This document shows, piece by piece, positions 8,626 through 17,690 of a DNA stretch of 64,000 nucleotides. The stretch comes from Amphibacillus cookii. Its GTDB lineage: Bacteria; Bacillota; Bacilli; Bacillales; Amphibacillaceae. Both the position numbers and the translations under genes were made by a program. Below the pieces are notes generated by a model that had not been told where the DNA came from, did not search any database, and was given only the letters and a program-made list of their open reading frames with translations. How positions within the stretch are numbered: position 1 is the stretch's first letter; the number at the start of each line of letters is the position of its first letter. The stretch lies in contig NZ_JAFBDS010000007.1 in the NCBI RefSeq assembly GCF_016908375.1, positions 1 to 64,000 of the forward strand, read 5' to 3'.

Positions 8626-10257
8626 ATGTTACATACAAAAAATAAAAAATTAGTTTTACTTATATTTATAATATTTCTTACTGTATCAACTGTTTTAATC
8701 GGTTGTACAAGTGAATCAGTAGAAAAGTCGGAAGCAGATGCTGCAACTGAAAGTAGCGATATGATTACTTTCTCATGGCCGAGGGATGTAGGAGAAATGA
8801 ATCCTCATGCATATAATCCATCTCAAATGTTTGCACAATCTATGGTTTATGAGCCTTTAGTAAGTTATGAAGAAGGTGGAGAGCTAAAGCCACATCTCGC
8901 TGAATCTTGGGAGGTTTCTGATGATGGGAAAGCGTATATCTTCCATTTACGTCAAGATGTGAAATTTTCTGATGGCTCAAGCTTTAATGCTGAGATTGTG
9001 AAAAAGAATTTTGATACTATTTTAGACAACGGAGACAGACATAGTTGGTTAGGGGTTATTCCGTTAATTGATCAAACAGAGGTCGTAGATGAATATACAT
9101 TTAAATTTACATTGAATGAACCCTATTATCCTACGATTCAGGAGTTAGCTAACGTTCGCCCAGTACGTTTCTTAGGTGAGGCAGGATTCCCTGAAGATGG
9201 AGACACATCAGAAGGTGTAGAACAACCAATCGGTACAGGTCCGTGGGTTTTAGAAGAACATAAAGCCGATCAATATGCTACTTTTAAACGTAATGAGAAT
9301 TATTGGGGTGAACACCCAAGTGTAGAGCAAATTAAAGTCAATGTTATTCCTGATGCGGAAACCCGCGTACTAGCTTTTGAGAAAGGTGAATTAGACGTTA
9401 TATTTGGTGAAGGTGTTATTAATATAGATGCTTTTAATCAATTAAAATCGACAGGGTCTTATGAAACCAGTATTTCTGAGCCTGTTGCAACTAGAATATT
9501 AGTCATGAATACGAATGAGGAGACCCTCTCAGATATCGAGGTTCGTCAAGCTTTACATTATGCATTTAATAAGCAAGAAATTGTTGAGAGCGTAACATCT
9601 AATTTGGAAGAGAAGGCTGACAATATTTTATCACCCAATTTCCCTTACGCTTCAAATGTTGAGGCGACAACGATTGATTATGATGTTAATAAAGCTGAGC
9701 AATTATTAGATGATGCAGGGTGGAAGATGCCAGAAGGAAAAGATATTCGTGAAAAAGACGGTAAACCACTTGAAATTGAGTTAATGTATAATTCTGCTGA
9801 GTCGATTCAAAAAATTATGGCAGAAGCATTACAATCCGAGTGGGCGAAAATTGGTGTAAAATTAAACATTGATGGCGTTGAACTTCCGACTCAAGTCGAG
9901 AGATTTAGTAATAATGAATTTGAAATGAATTTTTATAGTACTTCGGGTGCGCCATATGATCCACATTATTTCATCAACATAGTTGCCACAGAAGGATTTG
10001 GATTTAGAGAGGCTATATCATCTTATCCTAACAAGGATGAGCTTTTGAGCCAGATTGCTACAGTTCAACAAACAACTGATGAGAATGAACGTCAGGAGCT
10101 ATACACATCCATTTTGAGTTCATTACAAGAGCAAGGTGCAATTGTACCGATTTCTTATATTAGACAAATTGCAATCTATCAAAAAGATGTTTCTAATTTT
10201 TCATTCCCTGCTAATCGGGACGCGCATCCTTTTACAGGTATTAATATCGGAGAGTAA
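8626..10257 (+). CDS. nikA: Nickel/metallophore ABC transporter substrate-binding lipoprotein
   Basis: A 543-residue lipoprotein of the NikA/CntA branch of peptide-binding SBP_bac_5 proteins. The signal peptide ends at the lipobox LIGC (Cys27). Typical family segments follow: 'LAESWEVSDDGKAYIFHLR', 'IGTGPWVLEE', 'NENYWGEHP'. It would capture a metal or metal-chelate complex outside the membrane and hand it to the NikBC permease. The start ATG 8626 has AGGAGAG upstream; earlier in-frame codons lie inside the operator. First gene of a five-gene operon. The Fur-like box suggests regulation by iron, so uptake of a metallophore complex (as for CntA) is as likely as nickel. Confidence 0.85.
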   Translation: MLHTKNKKLVLLIFIIFLTVSTVLIGCTSESVEKSEADAATESSDMITFSWPRDVGEMNPHAYNPSQMFAQSMVYEPLVSYEEGGELKPHLAESWEVSDDGKAYIFHLRQDVKFSDGSSFNAEIVKKNFDTILDNGDRHSWLGVIPLIDQTEVVDEYTFKFTLNEPYYPTIQELANVRPVRFLGEAGFPEDGDTSEGVEQPIGTGPWVLEEHKADQYATFKRNENYWGEHPSVEQIKVNVIPDAETRVLAFEKGELDVIFGEGVINIDAFNQLKSTGSYETSISEPVATRILVMNTNEETLSDIEVRQALHYAFNKQEIVESVTSNLEEKADNILSPNFPYASNVEATTIDYDVNKAEQLLDDAGWKMPEGKDIREKDGKPLEIELMYNSAESIQKIMAEALQSEWAKIGVKLNIDGVELPTQVERFSNNEFEMNFYSTSGAPYDPHYFINIVATEGFGFREAISSYPNKDELLSQIATVQQTTDENERQELYTSILSSLQEQGAIVPISYIRQIAIYQKDVSNFSFPANRDAHPFTGINIGE

Positions 10258-10275
10258 GCGACAGGAGATTTTCTT

Positions 10276-11220
10276 ATGGGCACATATATCATAAAGCGAA
10301 TGATGACCATCATTCCAATTTTTCTTATAGCTATATTGATAACATTTGGAATGATTCATCTATCGCCAGTCGACCCTGCTGAAGCATATTTAGCTGCTGC
10401 AAATATACAGCCAACAGCAGAAATGTTGGCTCAAAAAAGGCAGGAATTTGGCTTAGACCAACCCCTTCTTGTCCAATATGTAAACGCGGTAATTCAAATC
10501 TCTAAGTTTGACTTTGGGGTATCTTATGTCACTAATAAGCCCGTATGGGAAGAGGTTTCTTCGCGGCTTCCCGCGACCATTGAATTAACATTAGCGAGTC
10601 TTGTTATTGCCATCGTGGTAAGTATCCCACTGGGCTTTTTAGCAGGGGTTAGGAAGAATAAAGGAATCGACCATTTTAGTCGGTTTCTTTCCTTTTTTGG
10701 GGCATCGATACCTTCCTTTTGGTTTGGCTATTTGTTGATCTTTTTCTTTTCTGTAAAACTTGATCTGTTTCCGGTAGAAGGTATAGGCACTTGGAAGCAT
10801 CTTGTTTTACCCGCTATAACTTTGGCTTTACCCTTAATCGCTTTATATACTCGATTATTACGTGCAAGCGTTCTTGAGAACCTGCAAGAGCCCTATGTGC
10901 TTTTTGCACGAACAAGAGGAATACATGAAAAAAACATAATGGCCAAACATGTATTGAGAAGTGCTATATCTCCTATGATTACGGGACTTGGTATGAATTT
11001 GGGAAAGCTGATGACGGGTGCTATTATTGTAGAGGCAGTATTTTCATGGCCAGGGTTTGGAAGGTATTTTATCGAGGCTATTTTTAACAGGGATGTTCCT
11101 GTTATTCAATGTTATGTTTTGTTGGCTGCAGGTTTGTTTCTTATAAGCAACTTGATCGTTGATATTATTCAAATGTATATTGACCCCCGTATCTCAAGAG
11201 AAGGAAGGCAGTTTCAATGA
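10276..11220 (+). CDS. nikB: Nickel/metallophore ABC permease, NikB type
   Basis: A 314-residue inner-membrane permease of the DppB/NikB class: an N-terminal membrane helix (IIPIFLIAILITFGMIHL), a periplasmic loop and five further helices. The EAA-type ATPase-contact loop is seen at about residues 215-235 (LFARTRGIHEKNIMAKHVLR). It pairs with NikC and overlaps its start by four bases (ATGA), showing tight coupling. Confidence 0.9.
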   Translation: MGTYIIKRMMTIIPIFLIAILITFGMIHLSPVDPAEAYLAAANIQPTAEMLAQKRQEFGLDQPLLVQYVNAVIQISKFDFGVSYVTNKPVWEEVSSRLPATIELTLASLVIAIVVSIPLGFLAGVRKNKGIDHFSRFLSFFGASIPSFWFGYLLIFFFSVKLDLFPVEGIGTWKHLVLPAITLALPLIALYTRLLRASVLENLQEPYVLFARTRGIHEKNIMAKHVLRSAISPMITGLGMNLGKLMTGAIIVEAVFSWPGFGRYFIEAIFNRDVPVIQCYVLLAAGLFLISNLIVDIIQMYIDPRISREGRQFQ

Positions 11221-12068
11221 TTGAACGTTTAGGTGTTATGGTAAGAAGTCAAAAAGTAATGGTCTTTTGCTCTGTCATATTAGGTTTGTTACTTCTTATC
11301 ACTATCTTTGCTCCGTGGATTGCACCTCATGATCCTACTTTAGTTAATGTAACGGCTAAACTTCAAGGGTCTTCCTTAGCGTATCCATTAGGAACAGATC
11401 ACTTAGGAAGGTGTACGTTATCTCGCATGCTTTACGGCGCTCGTACTTCCCTGGGGTCTGCTACATTGATTTTTATGTCATCTTTAAGTATTGGTTTGAT
11501 CATCGGTCTTATTGCAGGCTATAAAGGGGGCTGGGTGGATCAAGTATTAATGCGATTCGCAGATGGTGTGATGGCATTTCCAGACCTTTTGCTCGTTCTT
11601 GGATTAGTCGGGATATGGGGAGCTGGACTTAAACAAGTTTTAATTGCCTTAATCTTTGTACAATGGGTCTATTATGCAAGGGTCATCCGCGGAGTCGTTT
11701 TAAGCCTGAAAGAACAGAGCTATATTACCGCAGCCAAAATAAGTGGATCTTCTCAATGGAAGATTATGATGAAACATATTATTCCGAATGTCCTTCCACC
11801 ACTAGCAATAATGGGAACATTAGAAATAGGTTGGGCTATCATGCATTTATCTTCCATGTCCTTTTTAGGTTTAGGCGTGCAACCCCCTATACCTGAGTGG
11901 GGAGCTATGATACATGAAGGGAAATCATATATTAGAACAAATCCATTATTAATGGTTTATCCTGGTTTAATGATTATGCTTGTTGTCGTTACCTTTAATT
12001 TATTAGGTGAAACGCTATCGGAACGTTTTGGTTTAAACATCGATAATAAAGAAGGACGGATAAAATAA
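11217..12068 (+). CDS. nikC: Nickel/metallophore ABC permease, NikC type
   Basis: A 283-residue DppC/NikC-class permease with the usual N-terminal helix followed by 'HPLGTDHLGR'-like sequence (here YPLGTDHLGRCTLSRMLYG) and the EAA loop 'ITAAKISGSSQWKIMMKHIIP'-region near residues 170-190. It is the second half of the membrane channel. Start overlaps the end of nikB; the stop overlaps the nikD start by one base (TAATG). Confidence 0.9.
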   Translation: MIERLGVMVRSQKVMVFCSVILGLLLLITIFAPWIAPHDPTLVNVTAKLQGSSLAYPLGTDHLGRCTLSRMLYGARTSLGSATLIFMSSLSIGLIIGLIAGYKGGWVDQVLMRFADGVMAFPDLLLVLGLVGIWGAGLKQVLIALIFVQWVYYARVIRGVVLSLKEQSYITAAKISGSSQWKIMMKHIIPNVLPPLAIMGTLEIGWAIMHLSSMSFLGLGVQPPIPEWGAMIHEGKSYIRTNPLLMVYPGLMIMLVVVTFNLLGETLSERFGLNIDNKEGRIK

Positions 12069-12904
12069 TGGAAACAAAAGAGCAATATATTTTAAGGGTT
12101 AAAGATTTACATGTGAAAGTGAAAACAAAAGAAGGTTTGTCGACACTTGTTCAAGACATTAATTTTGGCGTTAAAAAAGGGCGTGTGACAGGGCTTGTTG
12201 GGGAAAGTGGAAGTGGTAAAACAGTAACAAGTATGTCTATCTTACAGCTGTTTGATCAAAATAAAATGGACGTGCAAGGGAGCATTACACTAAATGGGCG
12301 CGAATTAAGTCGTTTGAAAAACAAAGAAATGAGAGAAATTCGTGGGAAGGATATTGCTTTTATTATGCAAAATCCAATGAATGCTTTTACGCCTGTTTTT
12401 ACAATTGGACATCAATTTGTTGAAACGATTAAATCACATACCCCATTAAAGAAAAAGCAGGCAAAGGCGCTTGCAATTGATATGATGGAAAGTGTAAATT
12501 TACCCAATCCCGATAAATTACTAAAAAATTACCCTTTTCAATTAAGTGGAGGGATGCTTCAACGCGTAATGATCGCCATGGCTGCATGCTTACAACCCTC
12601 TATTATTATTGCGGATGAACCAACGACAGCACTTGATCTTCATAATCAATTATTAGTGCTTCGACTTTTAAATAAAATTCGCTCGCAGTATGGAACATCA
12701 ATCCTGCTCATTTCACATGATCTTGGCGTAATCGCAGAAATGGCAGATGATGTTATCGTGATGAAACAAGGAAGAATTGTTGAATCCGCCAATGTATTTG
12801 ATTTATTTGATCATCCCAAACATGAATATACAAAAAAATTGTTAAGAATAAGACCTACTTTACATCCTAAACAACAACCAATGCTCGATCTTGCGAAGGC
12901 GTGA
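12068..12904 (+). CDS. nikD: Nickel/metallophore ABC ATPase, NikD type
   Basis: A 278-residue ABC ATPase: Walker A GESGSGKT (about residues 46-53), signature LSGGMLQRV, Walker B IIIADEPT, and switch His in 'LLISHDLG'. The C-terminal oligopeptide/nickel extension is short and lacks the iron-sulfur Cys cluster found in some Dpp ATPases. It powers import together with NikE. Confidence 0.9.
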   Translation: METKEQYILRVKDLHVKVKTKEGLSTLVQDINFGVKKGRVTGLVGESGSGKTVTSMSILQLFDQNKMDVQGSITLNGRELSRLKNKEMREIRGKDIAFIMQNPMNAFTPVFTIGHQFVETIKSHTPLKKKQAKALAIDMMESVNLPNPDKLLKNYPFQLSGGMLQRVMIAMAACLQPSIIIADEPTTALDLHNQLLVLRLLNKIRSQYGTSILLISHDLGVIAEMADDVIVMKQGRIVESANVFDLFDHPKHEYTKKLLRIRPTLHPKQQPMLDLAKA

Positions 12905-13716
12905 AACGAATGAGTCTATTACAAGTAACAGAAGTAAGCTATAGCTATAATTTTAAGATGCCACTTAAATCAAAGAATCGATCCGAAAATGTACTTCAAG
13001 ATATTTCTTTTTCTATTGAGGAAGGATCATGTTTAGGGTTGCTAGGTACAAGTGGAGCGGGAAAAAGCACTTTAGGTAAAGTGATTCTTGGCATCCAACG
13101 CCCGCAACAAGGACAGGTTTTGTTTCAAGGACATGATATTTATAACGCGGATAAAATGACCAAACGAAAATGGCGTCGGAACCTGCAAGCTGTTTTCCAA
13201 GATTCATATTCTTCTGTTAATCCTCGAATGACGGCTGAAAGTATTATAAGTGAGCCATTAGAGAATTATGAAAAACTAACGTTAACAGAAAAAAGAAAAG
13301 CGGTTATTTTTCTATTGGAACGTGTAGGATTAAGTGAGAAGGATTTAAAAAAATACCCACACCAATTTAGTGGTGGACAATTGCAAAGGATTAATATTGC
13401 TAGGGCAATCGCCCTTAAACCAATGTTAATCGTTCTAGATGAATCGGTTAGCAGTCTAGATAGGGTTACCCAAAGCTTAATTTTAGAATTATTAAATGAA
13501 TTAAAAGCTGACTTCGGCCTATCGTATCTTTTTATTACCCATGATATTAAAGCTGCCTTTTCTATTTCTGATCATCTTGGCGTGCTAGAAAAAGGAGAAT
13601 TAATTGAATGTTACGATTCAAAAGCTCAATTTTTCGAATCGAAACATCCCGCTGTTAAACGAATGAGAGATTCAATTCTTGCTGAACATCCACGACACCG
13701 ATCACTTACTGTTTAG
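12901..13716 (+). CDS. nikE: Nickel/metallophore ABC ATPase, NikE type
   Basis: A 271-residue ABC ATPase: Walker A GTSGAGKS, signature FSGGQLQRI, Walker B LIVLDESVSSLD, switch 'FITHDIK'. The GTG at 12901 overlaps the nikD stop; ATG at 12910 is an alternative start. Last gene of the operon; a hairpin terminator follows at 13848. Walker B has DES where DEP is usual, a tolerated variant in NikE proteins. Confidence 0.9.
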   Translation: MKRMSLLQVTEVSYSYNFKMPLKSKNRSENVLQDISFSIEEGSCLGLLGTSGAGKSTLGKVILGIQRPQQGQVLFQGHDIYNADKMTKRKWRRNLQAVFQDSYSSVNPRMTAESIISEPLENYEKLTLTEKRKAVIFLLERVGLSEKDLKKYPHQFSGGQLQRINIARAIALKPMLIVLDESVSSLDRVTQSLILELLNELKADFGLSYLFITHDIKAAFSISDHLGVLEKGELIECYDSKAQFFESKHPAVKRMRDSILAEHPRHRSLTV

Positions 13717-13847
13717 ACTAACTGATCTAGTGCCATTGAGTAAATTTAACATTTCATCATTAAAAAAATTAAAGGTATTTCAAATAGTTATCCAGAAGAA
13801 ATTGAAAGAATGAATGATTGGTATTCAGCAGAAGAAATATTTAAAAT

Positions 13848-13877
13848 AGCGGGTTTGATTATTACTCTAAACCCGCT
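13848..13877. terminator. Terminator between nik operon and the GNAT gene
   Basis: AGCGGGTTT pairs with AAACCCGCT around a 12-base loop. It lies between converging genes and can serve both. The stretch 13717-13847 has a short open frame (ISNSYPEEIERMNDWYSAEE) that may be a gene fragment I cannot identify. Confidence 0.7.
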
Positions 13878-13908
13878 GGTCTGTGAATGCTTCTTTAACT
13901 CAATTATT

Positions 13909-14577
13909 TTAATGGGTTGCCGATTGCGCAGGATCTATCGTCATTCGAAAGCTCCAATTTCCAAACGTCTTACCATTTCTTTGGATCTGTGTATAATCAA
14001 ATTCTGTAAATCCATTTTTAAGATAAAACTTTTGATTTCCCTCTGTATTAGTAAAAGTAACAAATGTCTCGGGCTTAGTGCTGGAGCTTTGCTTTGCAAT
14101 ATACGGTATAATACAGTCATTGAGCATTCTGGTCCCTAATCTCTGCCCTCTACAAGATTTATCAACGGCTAGAAATTCTAATATCCACGAATGTTCTTTT
14201 ATCTCACTAATCGGACTGTGCCCTTCTTCAACAATATTTAAAAGCTTCAGAAGCTTTCTAAAGCTAGTTTTCCCCAATAGTTTAAACGCTCCAGAAAGGA
14301 AATAATCAAAAATATTAACTTTGGAGCTATGTGGAGGTATTATAACAGCAAAACTTTTAATCTCTTCATTTTCTTCTCCTACGAAAAAATCAGCATTTTT
14401 ATAGTAAGCTTTTAAAAAAACATGTTGGATTTCACTCATTAAATCAATAAAACTATCCATGTCGCTAAATTCATCCCGGATTTCATGAAACATGGGATAA
14501 TCGCTAAATGTTACAGCACTCATTTTAGCGATATCTTTTAATTCATTCTTTTCTGGTCTTCTATATTGAATCATCAT
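13909..14577 (-). CDS. GNAT-family N-acetyltransferase
   Basis: A 222-residue acetyl-CoA-dependent acyltransferase. The acetyl-CoA-binding motif A is LEFLAVDKSCRGQRLGTRML (about residues 129-148, with Q/RxxGxG/A as RGQRLG), followed by the 'TNTEGNQKFYLKNGF' segment near residue 180 that is typical of the fold. The long N-terminal part with 'FVGEENEEIKSFAV' is the substrate half. Two adjacent ATG codons (14577, 14574) follow AAGGGGG. Substrate unknown; it stands alone. Confidence 0.88.
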   Translation of the reverse strand: MMIQYRRPEKNELKDIAKMSAVTFSDYPMFHEIRDEFSDMDSFIDLMSEIQHVFLKAYYKNADFFVGEENEEIKSFAVIIPPHSSKVNIFDYFLSGAFKLLGKTSFRKLLKLLNIVEEGHSPISEIKEHSWILEFLAVDKSCRGQRLGTRMLNDCIIPYIAKQSSSTKPETFVTFTNTEGNQKFYLKNGFTEFDYTQIQRNGKTFGNWSFRMTIDPAQSATH

Positions 14578-14884
14578 TTTTCCCCCTTAAATTTATCCGA
14601 AATTATGATGTTGACTCCACCTTCATACCTCTAATTTGTTAGCCTCATAGCACTTACATCTGCTACTCACCCTCCTTTAAAAATCTTTGATGAAATGTTT
14701 CAGACAATTTCCGGTCACCCTATTTTTAATTTGAGTTGTAACACAGAAACACAACACAAGTTGTTCTATGCTTACAAGTGTATTATAATTTAACGAGTGT
14801 CGATTATCTATATTCAATTGTGTGCGTGGTTGTCTGTTAAGCGACACATTTATAATAAAATGTCGGGGGTTTAATAAATTGTTT

Positions 14885-15472
14885 ATGAATACGACTAGTA
14901 GTGAAGACAGACGCGTAAGAAAAACAAAAAGAGCATTACGAAATGGACTTGTAGAATTGATGGTAAATAAGGAGCTACGAAATATAACGGTTAGAGAGTT
15001 GACGGATAAAGTGGATATTCACAGAGCGACATTTTACGCTCATTATAAAGATATCTATGATCTTTATCAGCAGGTGGAAGATGCAGTGGTTCAAGAGTTA
15101 AATGATATAATTATGCAAAACTACACGCAGCCTCCCCATGCATTTTATCGTTTAATTGTCGAATACATTATAAAAAATAAGCAATTATGCCAAATGCTGT
15201 TCGGTACTAAAAAGGAGAGTAGCTTTATGGTGCGATTGAATGTATTATTTGAGCAGAAGTGCTTGGAAACGTGGCGTAAGGAATGGAAGCTTTCTGATGT
15301 TAACGAAGAATTGAAATATCATGTGGGGTATCATATACAGGGATGCTTGTCCATCATCAACAAATGGATAGAATCTAATCTGTCATATCCAATGGATGAT
15401 TTAATAAAAATTATTGCTGATATGGATAAAAGCATGGAAGAATATTTGATGAAAAAACATAAGAAAGCATAA
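14885..15472 (+). CDS. TetR-family regulator with TetR_C_7/DhaS-like C-terminus
   Basis: A 195-residue regulator: helix-turn-helix at residues about 12-58 (TKRALRNGLVELMVNKEL; ITVRELTDKVDIHRATFYAH), then a helical effector domain. Upstream, CGACA (14842) and TGTCG (14861) form an inverted repeat bracketing TATAAT (14851), a plausible autoregulatory operator. No functionally linked neighbour is evident. ATG 14885 was chosen over an upstream in-frame start at 14822 because the HTH begins at the usual distance from it. The rest of 14578-14884 shows nothing further. Confidence 0.85.
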   Translation: MNTTSSEDRRVRKTKRALRNGLVELMVNKELRNITVRELTDKVDIHRATFYAHYKDIYDLYQQVEDAVVQELNDIIMQNYTQPPHAFYRLIVEYIIKNKQLCQMLFGTKKESSFMVRLNVLFEQKCLETWRKEWKLSDVNEELKYHVGYHIQGCLSIINKWIESNLSYPMDDLIKIIADMDKSMEEYLMKKHKKA

Positions 15473-15766
15473 AGAAAACGCATAATATGATTAAATTAGT
15501 GTTCTCGTAAAAACAGCTCACGAAACCTAGCTGTCAGCATCAAGTGACCTCGATGAAAATTCACTTGCCGCGTATCGCTTGTTTTTAATTTGTAAAACAG
15601 ACAAACGTATGGAAGCGCTCATCACGTTTGGGTGTTGGGTACTGTGCTGTGCTTTTTATTAACAAATGCCCTTGAAAGTTGTTTAGTACCAGAGGGAGTT
15701 CTTTTGAAAAATAGGGGACTAAAAATTGGCCAGTATCTTATTATCCAAGCTAAATTCAGAAAAAAC

Positions 15767-15797
15767 TTGACCGATCCCTTAGGGCACATGGTATGTT
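15767..15797 (+). promoter_or_regulatory. MerR-type promoter with 19-bp spacer
   Basis: TTGACC (15767-15772) and TATGTT (15792-15797) are separated by 19 bases, the overlong spacing typical of promoters twisted open by MerR proteins. The spacer carries the dyad CCCTTAGGG. It stands 24 bases before the merR start, so autoregulation is likely. The rest of 15473-15820 has no gene that I can support. Confidence 0.6.
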
Positions 15798-15820
15798 GCA
15801 TAGTAAAAGGAGCTGATATT

Positions 15821-16657
15821 TTGCAGTTAAAAGCTGTATTAGAAGAAACACAGTTGACTAAAAAAGCAATTCGCTATTATGAAGATTGTGGATTATTAAG
15901 AACGGTTAGAAAAAACAATGGGTATAAGGATTACAGCCAAGAAAATATTGAACAATTAAAATCAATTAAGAAACTTAGAAATCTAGGTTTTTCAATTGAT
16001 GAAATTAAAAGCTTTTATCAGTCAGAAACTGCTAAGCAAGACGTCATTATTCGAAAAATCAATCAAAATGAAAAGCTGCTCAACCAACTTTATCAGAAAA
16101 AAGAATTACTTTCTGCACTTCATGATAGTAAAGATATTCAGGCGATCCCATATGGAGCGTTGGAAGTTCCGCAAGAAACGCCTTATATGTATTTACGAAA
16201 TATTTATCGTATCTTTGGAACGATTAATTTGATTTCTTTTGTGATGATTATTTTTTATTTTTTACTGATCAGAGAACATGTGCCTCAAAACATAGGGATG
16301 TTGTTGATGTTTCAAAGTGCTTTAGTCGCACTTAGTATAGGACTTCAACATCGTCGCAGCAGTCTTAAAAAACAAGGTATTCATATTTTAGAGAGAAAGC
16401 CAAAGGAAATTATCTTTCAATACTTGAGTAATCTTTTCACCTATGGCCTTTCAGGGGCGATCATTAATGAAATGCTGTATTTTGTCAGGTTATACGTCGG
16501 TGATGGTCAGTTATTTTTAGCATTTGGCAACATGGGTTTGGGCCTTTTCTTTCTATTATTATCAGCTTTTATAGTCGTACTTAGTTTTTTTGAGGATGAT
16601 TTTGATCTCTCTGTAAACACATTTAACAAAAGGATCACCAAATCAGAAATAAGTTAG
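15821..16657 (+). CDS. MerR-family regulator with membrane-embedded C-terminal domain
   Basis: A 278-residue protein. Residues 1-70 are a MerR winged helix (TKKAIRYYEDCGLL, then GYKDYSQENIEQL and LRNLGFSIDEIKSFY). A short coiled segment follows. From about residue 130 on there are four hydrophobic segments (e.g. LISFVMIIFYFLLI; GMLLMFQSALVALSIGL; MGLGLFFLLLSAFIVVLSFF). The TTG start at 15821 has AAAGGAG 8 bases upstream and begins the HTH at the normal place; longer starts lack a ribosome site. Membrane anchoring of a MerR suggests sensing in or near the membrane. Target beyond its own promoter unknown. Confidence 0.82.
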   Translation: MQLKAVLEETQLTKKAIRYYEDCGLLRTVRKNNGYKDYSQENIEQLKSIKKLRNLGFSIDEIKSFYQSETAKQDVIIRKINQNEKLLNQLYQKKELLSALHDSKDIQAIPYGALEVPQETPYMYLRNIYRIFGTINLISFVMIIFYFLLIREHVPQNIGMLLMFQSALVALSIGLQHRRSSLKKQGIHILERKPKEIIFQYLSNLFTYGLSGAIINEMLYFVRLYVGDGQLFLAFGNMGLGLFFLLLSAFIVVLSFFEDDFDLSVNTFNKRITKSEIS

Positions 16658-16729
16658 ACAAGCTTTGCCTGATTCCTCTTGTTAGAAGTGGAGAGAGAGC
16701 TTGTACGAGTTTATTATACATTTTCTTAC

Positions 16730-16766
16730 AAAAAAGCTTAGAGATTAATGTTCTCTAAGCTTTTTT
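16730..16766. terminator. Terminator after merR
   Basis: AAAAAAGCTTAGAGA (16730-16744) pairs perfectly with TCTCTAAGCTTTTTT (16752-16766); a strong rho-independent terminator usable in both directions. Confidence 0.9.
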
Positions 16767-16770
16767 GAGT

Positions 16771-16931
16771 TTATCACAGATAACTATCCGTAAAACAGCC
16801 CTCTCAAAATAGAGAGTAGAGTACATCGATTAAGGTGGATTATAACGGACACTCATGTCCTGATTCACTCAACGAACCTGCAATCAGTGGGCGCAGAATG
16901 AAAACGTCTACGGGTTGAAGGTTGGTTTTAT
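16771..16931 (+). repeat. Dispersed structured repeat, copy 2 (full)
   Basis: Begins TTATCACAGATAA directly after the merR terminator, carries CTCAAAATAGAGAGTAGAG and the GGACACTCATGTCC mini-dyad, and ends GAAGGTTGGTTTTAT. The final stem has several mismatches. Confidence 0.8.
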
Positions 16932-17036
16932 CGTCATTAAATTTAGATCAACCATTAGTCTCAACAGACAAAACTAATTAATCAATAAGACGGCAGGTTC
17001 TGTTTTTAATCAACTATATATTTAAACCGAAGCGTA

Positions 17037-17591
17037 TTAATGGGTACAGGATTTACTTCTATGATGGAAAACAGAAAAGCTAAATAATACCTTGAAAACA
17101 TAAAAAGTGAATAAGGTTAAAGCAAAGAAGGGCACTGTTTGCCCGAAATAAGCAACGATCAGTAAGCCTAAACTTGTTAATCCTCCTGCTGTTAGGCTAT
17201 GGAAGTGGTAGTTTCTAATCAAATTTAAGAATATTGCACAAACTAAAGTATAGACGTAAATGATCATGCCATAATGGAGGGAGATATCCATTGCCCATGA
17301 AAGGATAATAGGTTGAACATGGATAGCAATGAATACCCATCTTCTCCAATGATTGTCATTATAATAAAGGTCAGTTCCCTTCGTTAAGTTCGCGAGAACA
17401 CCCCCAGAAATATCTAAGAACAACAGCCAAGTGACTAATTGTTTTATAAACAAAAGTTCTTTCCACTGATCATAGCCAAGCACGGCCATTAAGAAACTTG
17501 AAATGAGAACAAAAACACCAATGACAACCAAGGACGATTTTGTCTGGTATTCACCTAAAAGTTCATGAAAAAACTTTGGAATTTTAATCAT
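17037..17591 (-). CDS. Uncharacterised membrane protein with 5-6 segments
   Basis: A 184-residue integral membrane protein. Hydrophobic segments lie at about residues 20-40, 46-65, 87-105, 110-125, 133-150 and 153-172. No known transporter motif is seen; conserved-looking polar patches are 'NDNHWRRW' and 'RNYHFHSL'. A TetR-type operator (17607-17626) lies just upstream, matching one in the promoter of the neighbouring tetR gene, so this protein is the probable regulated target, perhaps a stress or exclusion function. The stop is near 17037; no partner gene downstream. Confidence 0.65.
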   Translation of the reverse strand: MIKIPKFFHELLGEYQTKSSLVVIGVFVLISSFLMAVLGYDQWKELLFIKQLVTWLLFLDISGGVLANLTKGTDLYYNDNHWRRWVFIAIHVQPIILSWAMDISLHYGMIIYVYTLVCAIFLNLIRNYHFHSLTAGGLTSLGLLIVAYFGQTVPFFALTLFTFYVFKVLFSFSVFHHRSKSCTH

Positions 17592-17606
17592 AATAGATCC
17601 CTCTTT

Positions 17607-17626
17607 CTAACCGTCTGTCCGGTCAA
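17607..17626. promoter_or_regulatory. TetR operator-like site before the membrane protein gene
   Basis: On the minus strand the site reads TTGACCGGACAGACGGTTAG, agreeing at most positions with the site at 18312-18331 (TTGACCGATCGGTCGGTCAG). It lies 16 bases upstream of the membrane protein start. Confidence 0.6.
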
Positions 17627-17638
17627 GTTTAATCGATT

Positions 17639-17690
17639 GTCAATCAGTGGGCGAAGAACGAAACCACCACTGATTGAAGGTTCGTTTTAT
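17639..17690 (+). repeat. Dispersed repeat, copy 3 (right-end hairpin only)
   Basis: TCAATCAGTGG...CCACTGATTGA hairpin followed by AGGTTCGTTTTAT; the left part of the repeat is absent. It sits between two minus-strand genes and touches the stop codon of tetR. Confidence 0.8.

Noticed and set aside
13810-14305. Plus-strand open frames overlapping the GNAT gene
   Set aside because: Antisense to a gene with clear acetyl-CoA motifs; no ribosome sites.
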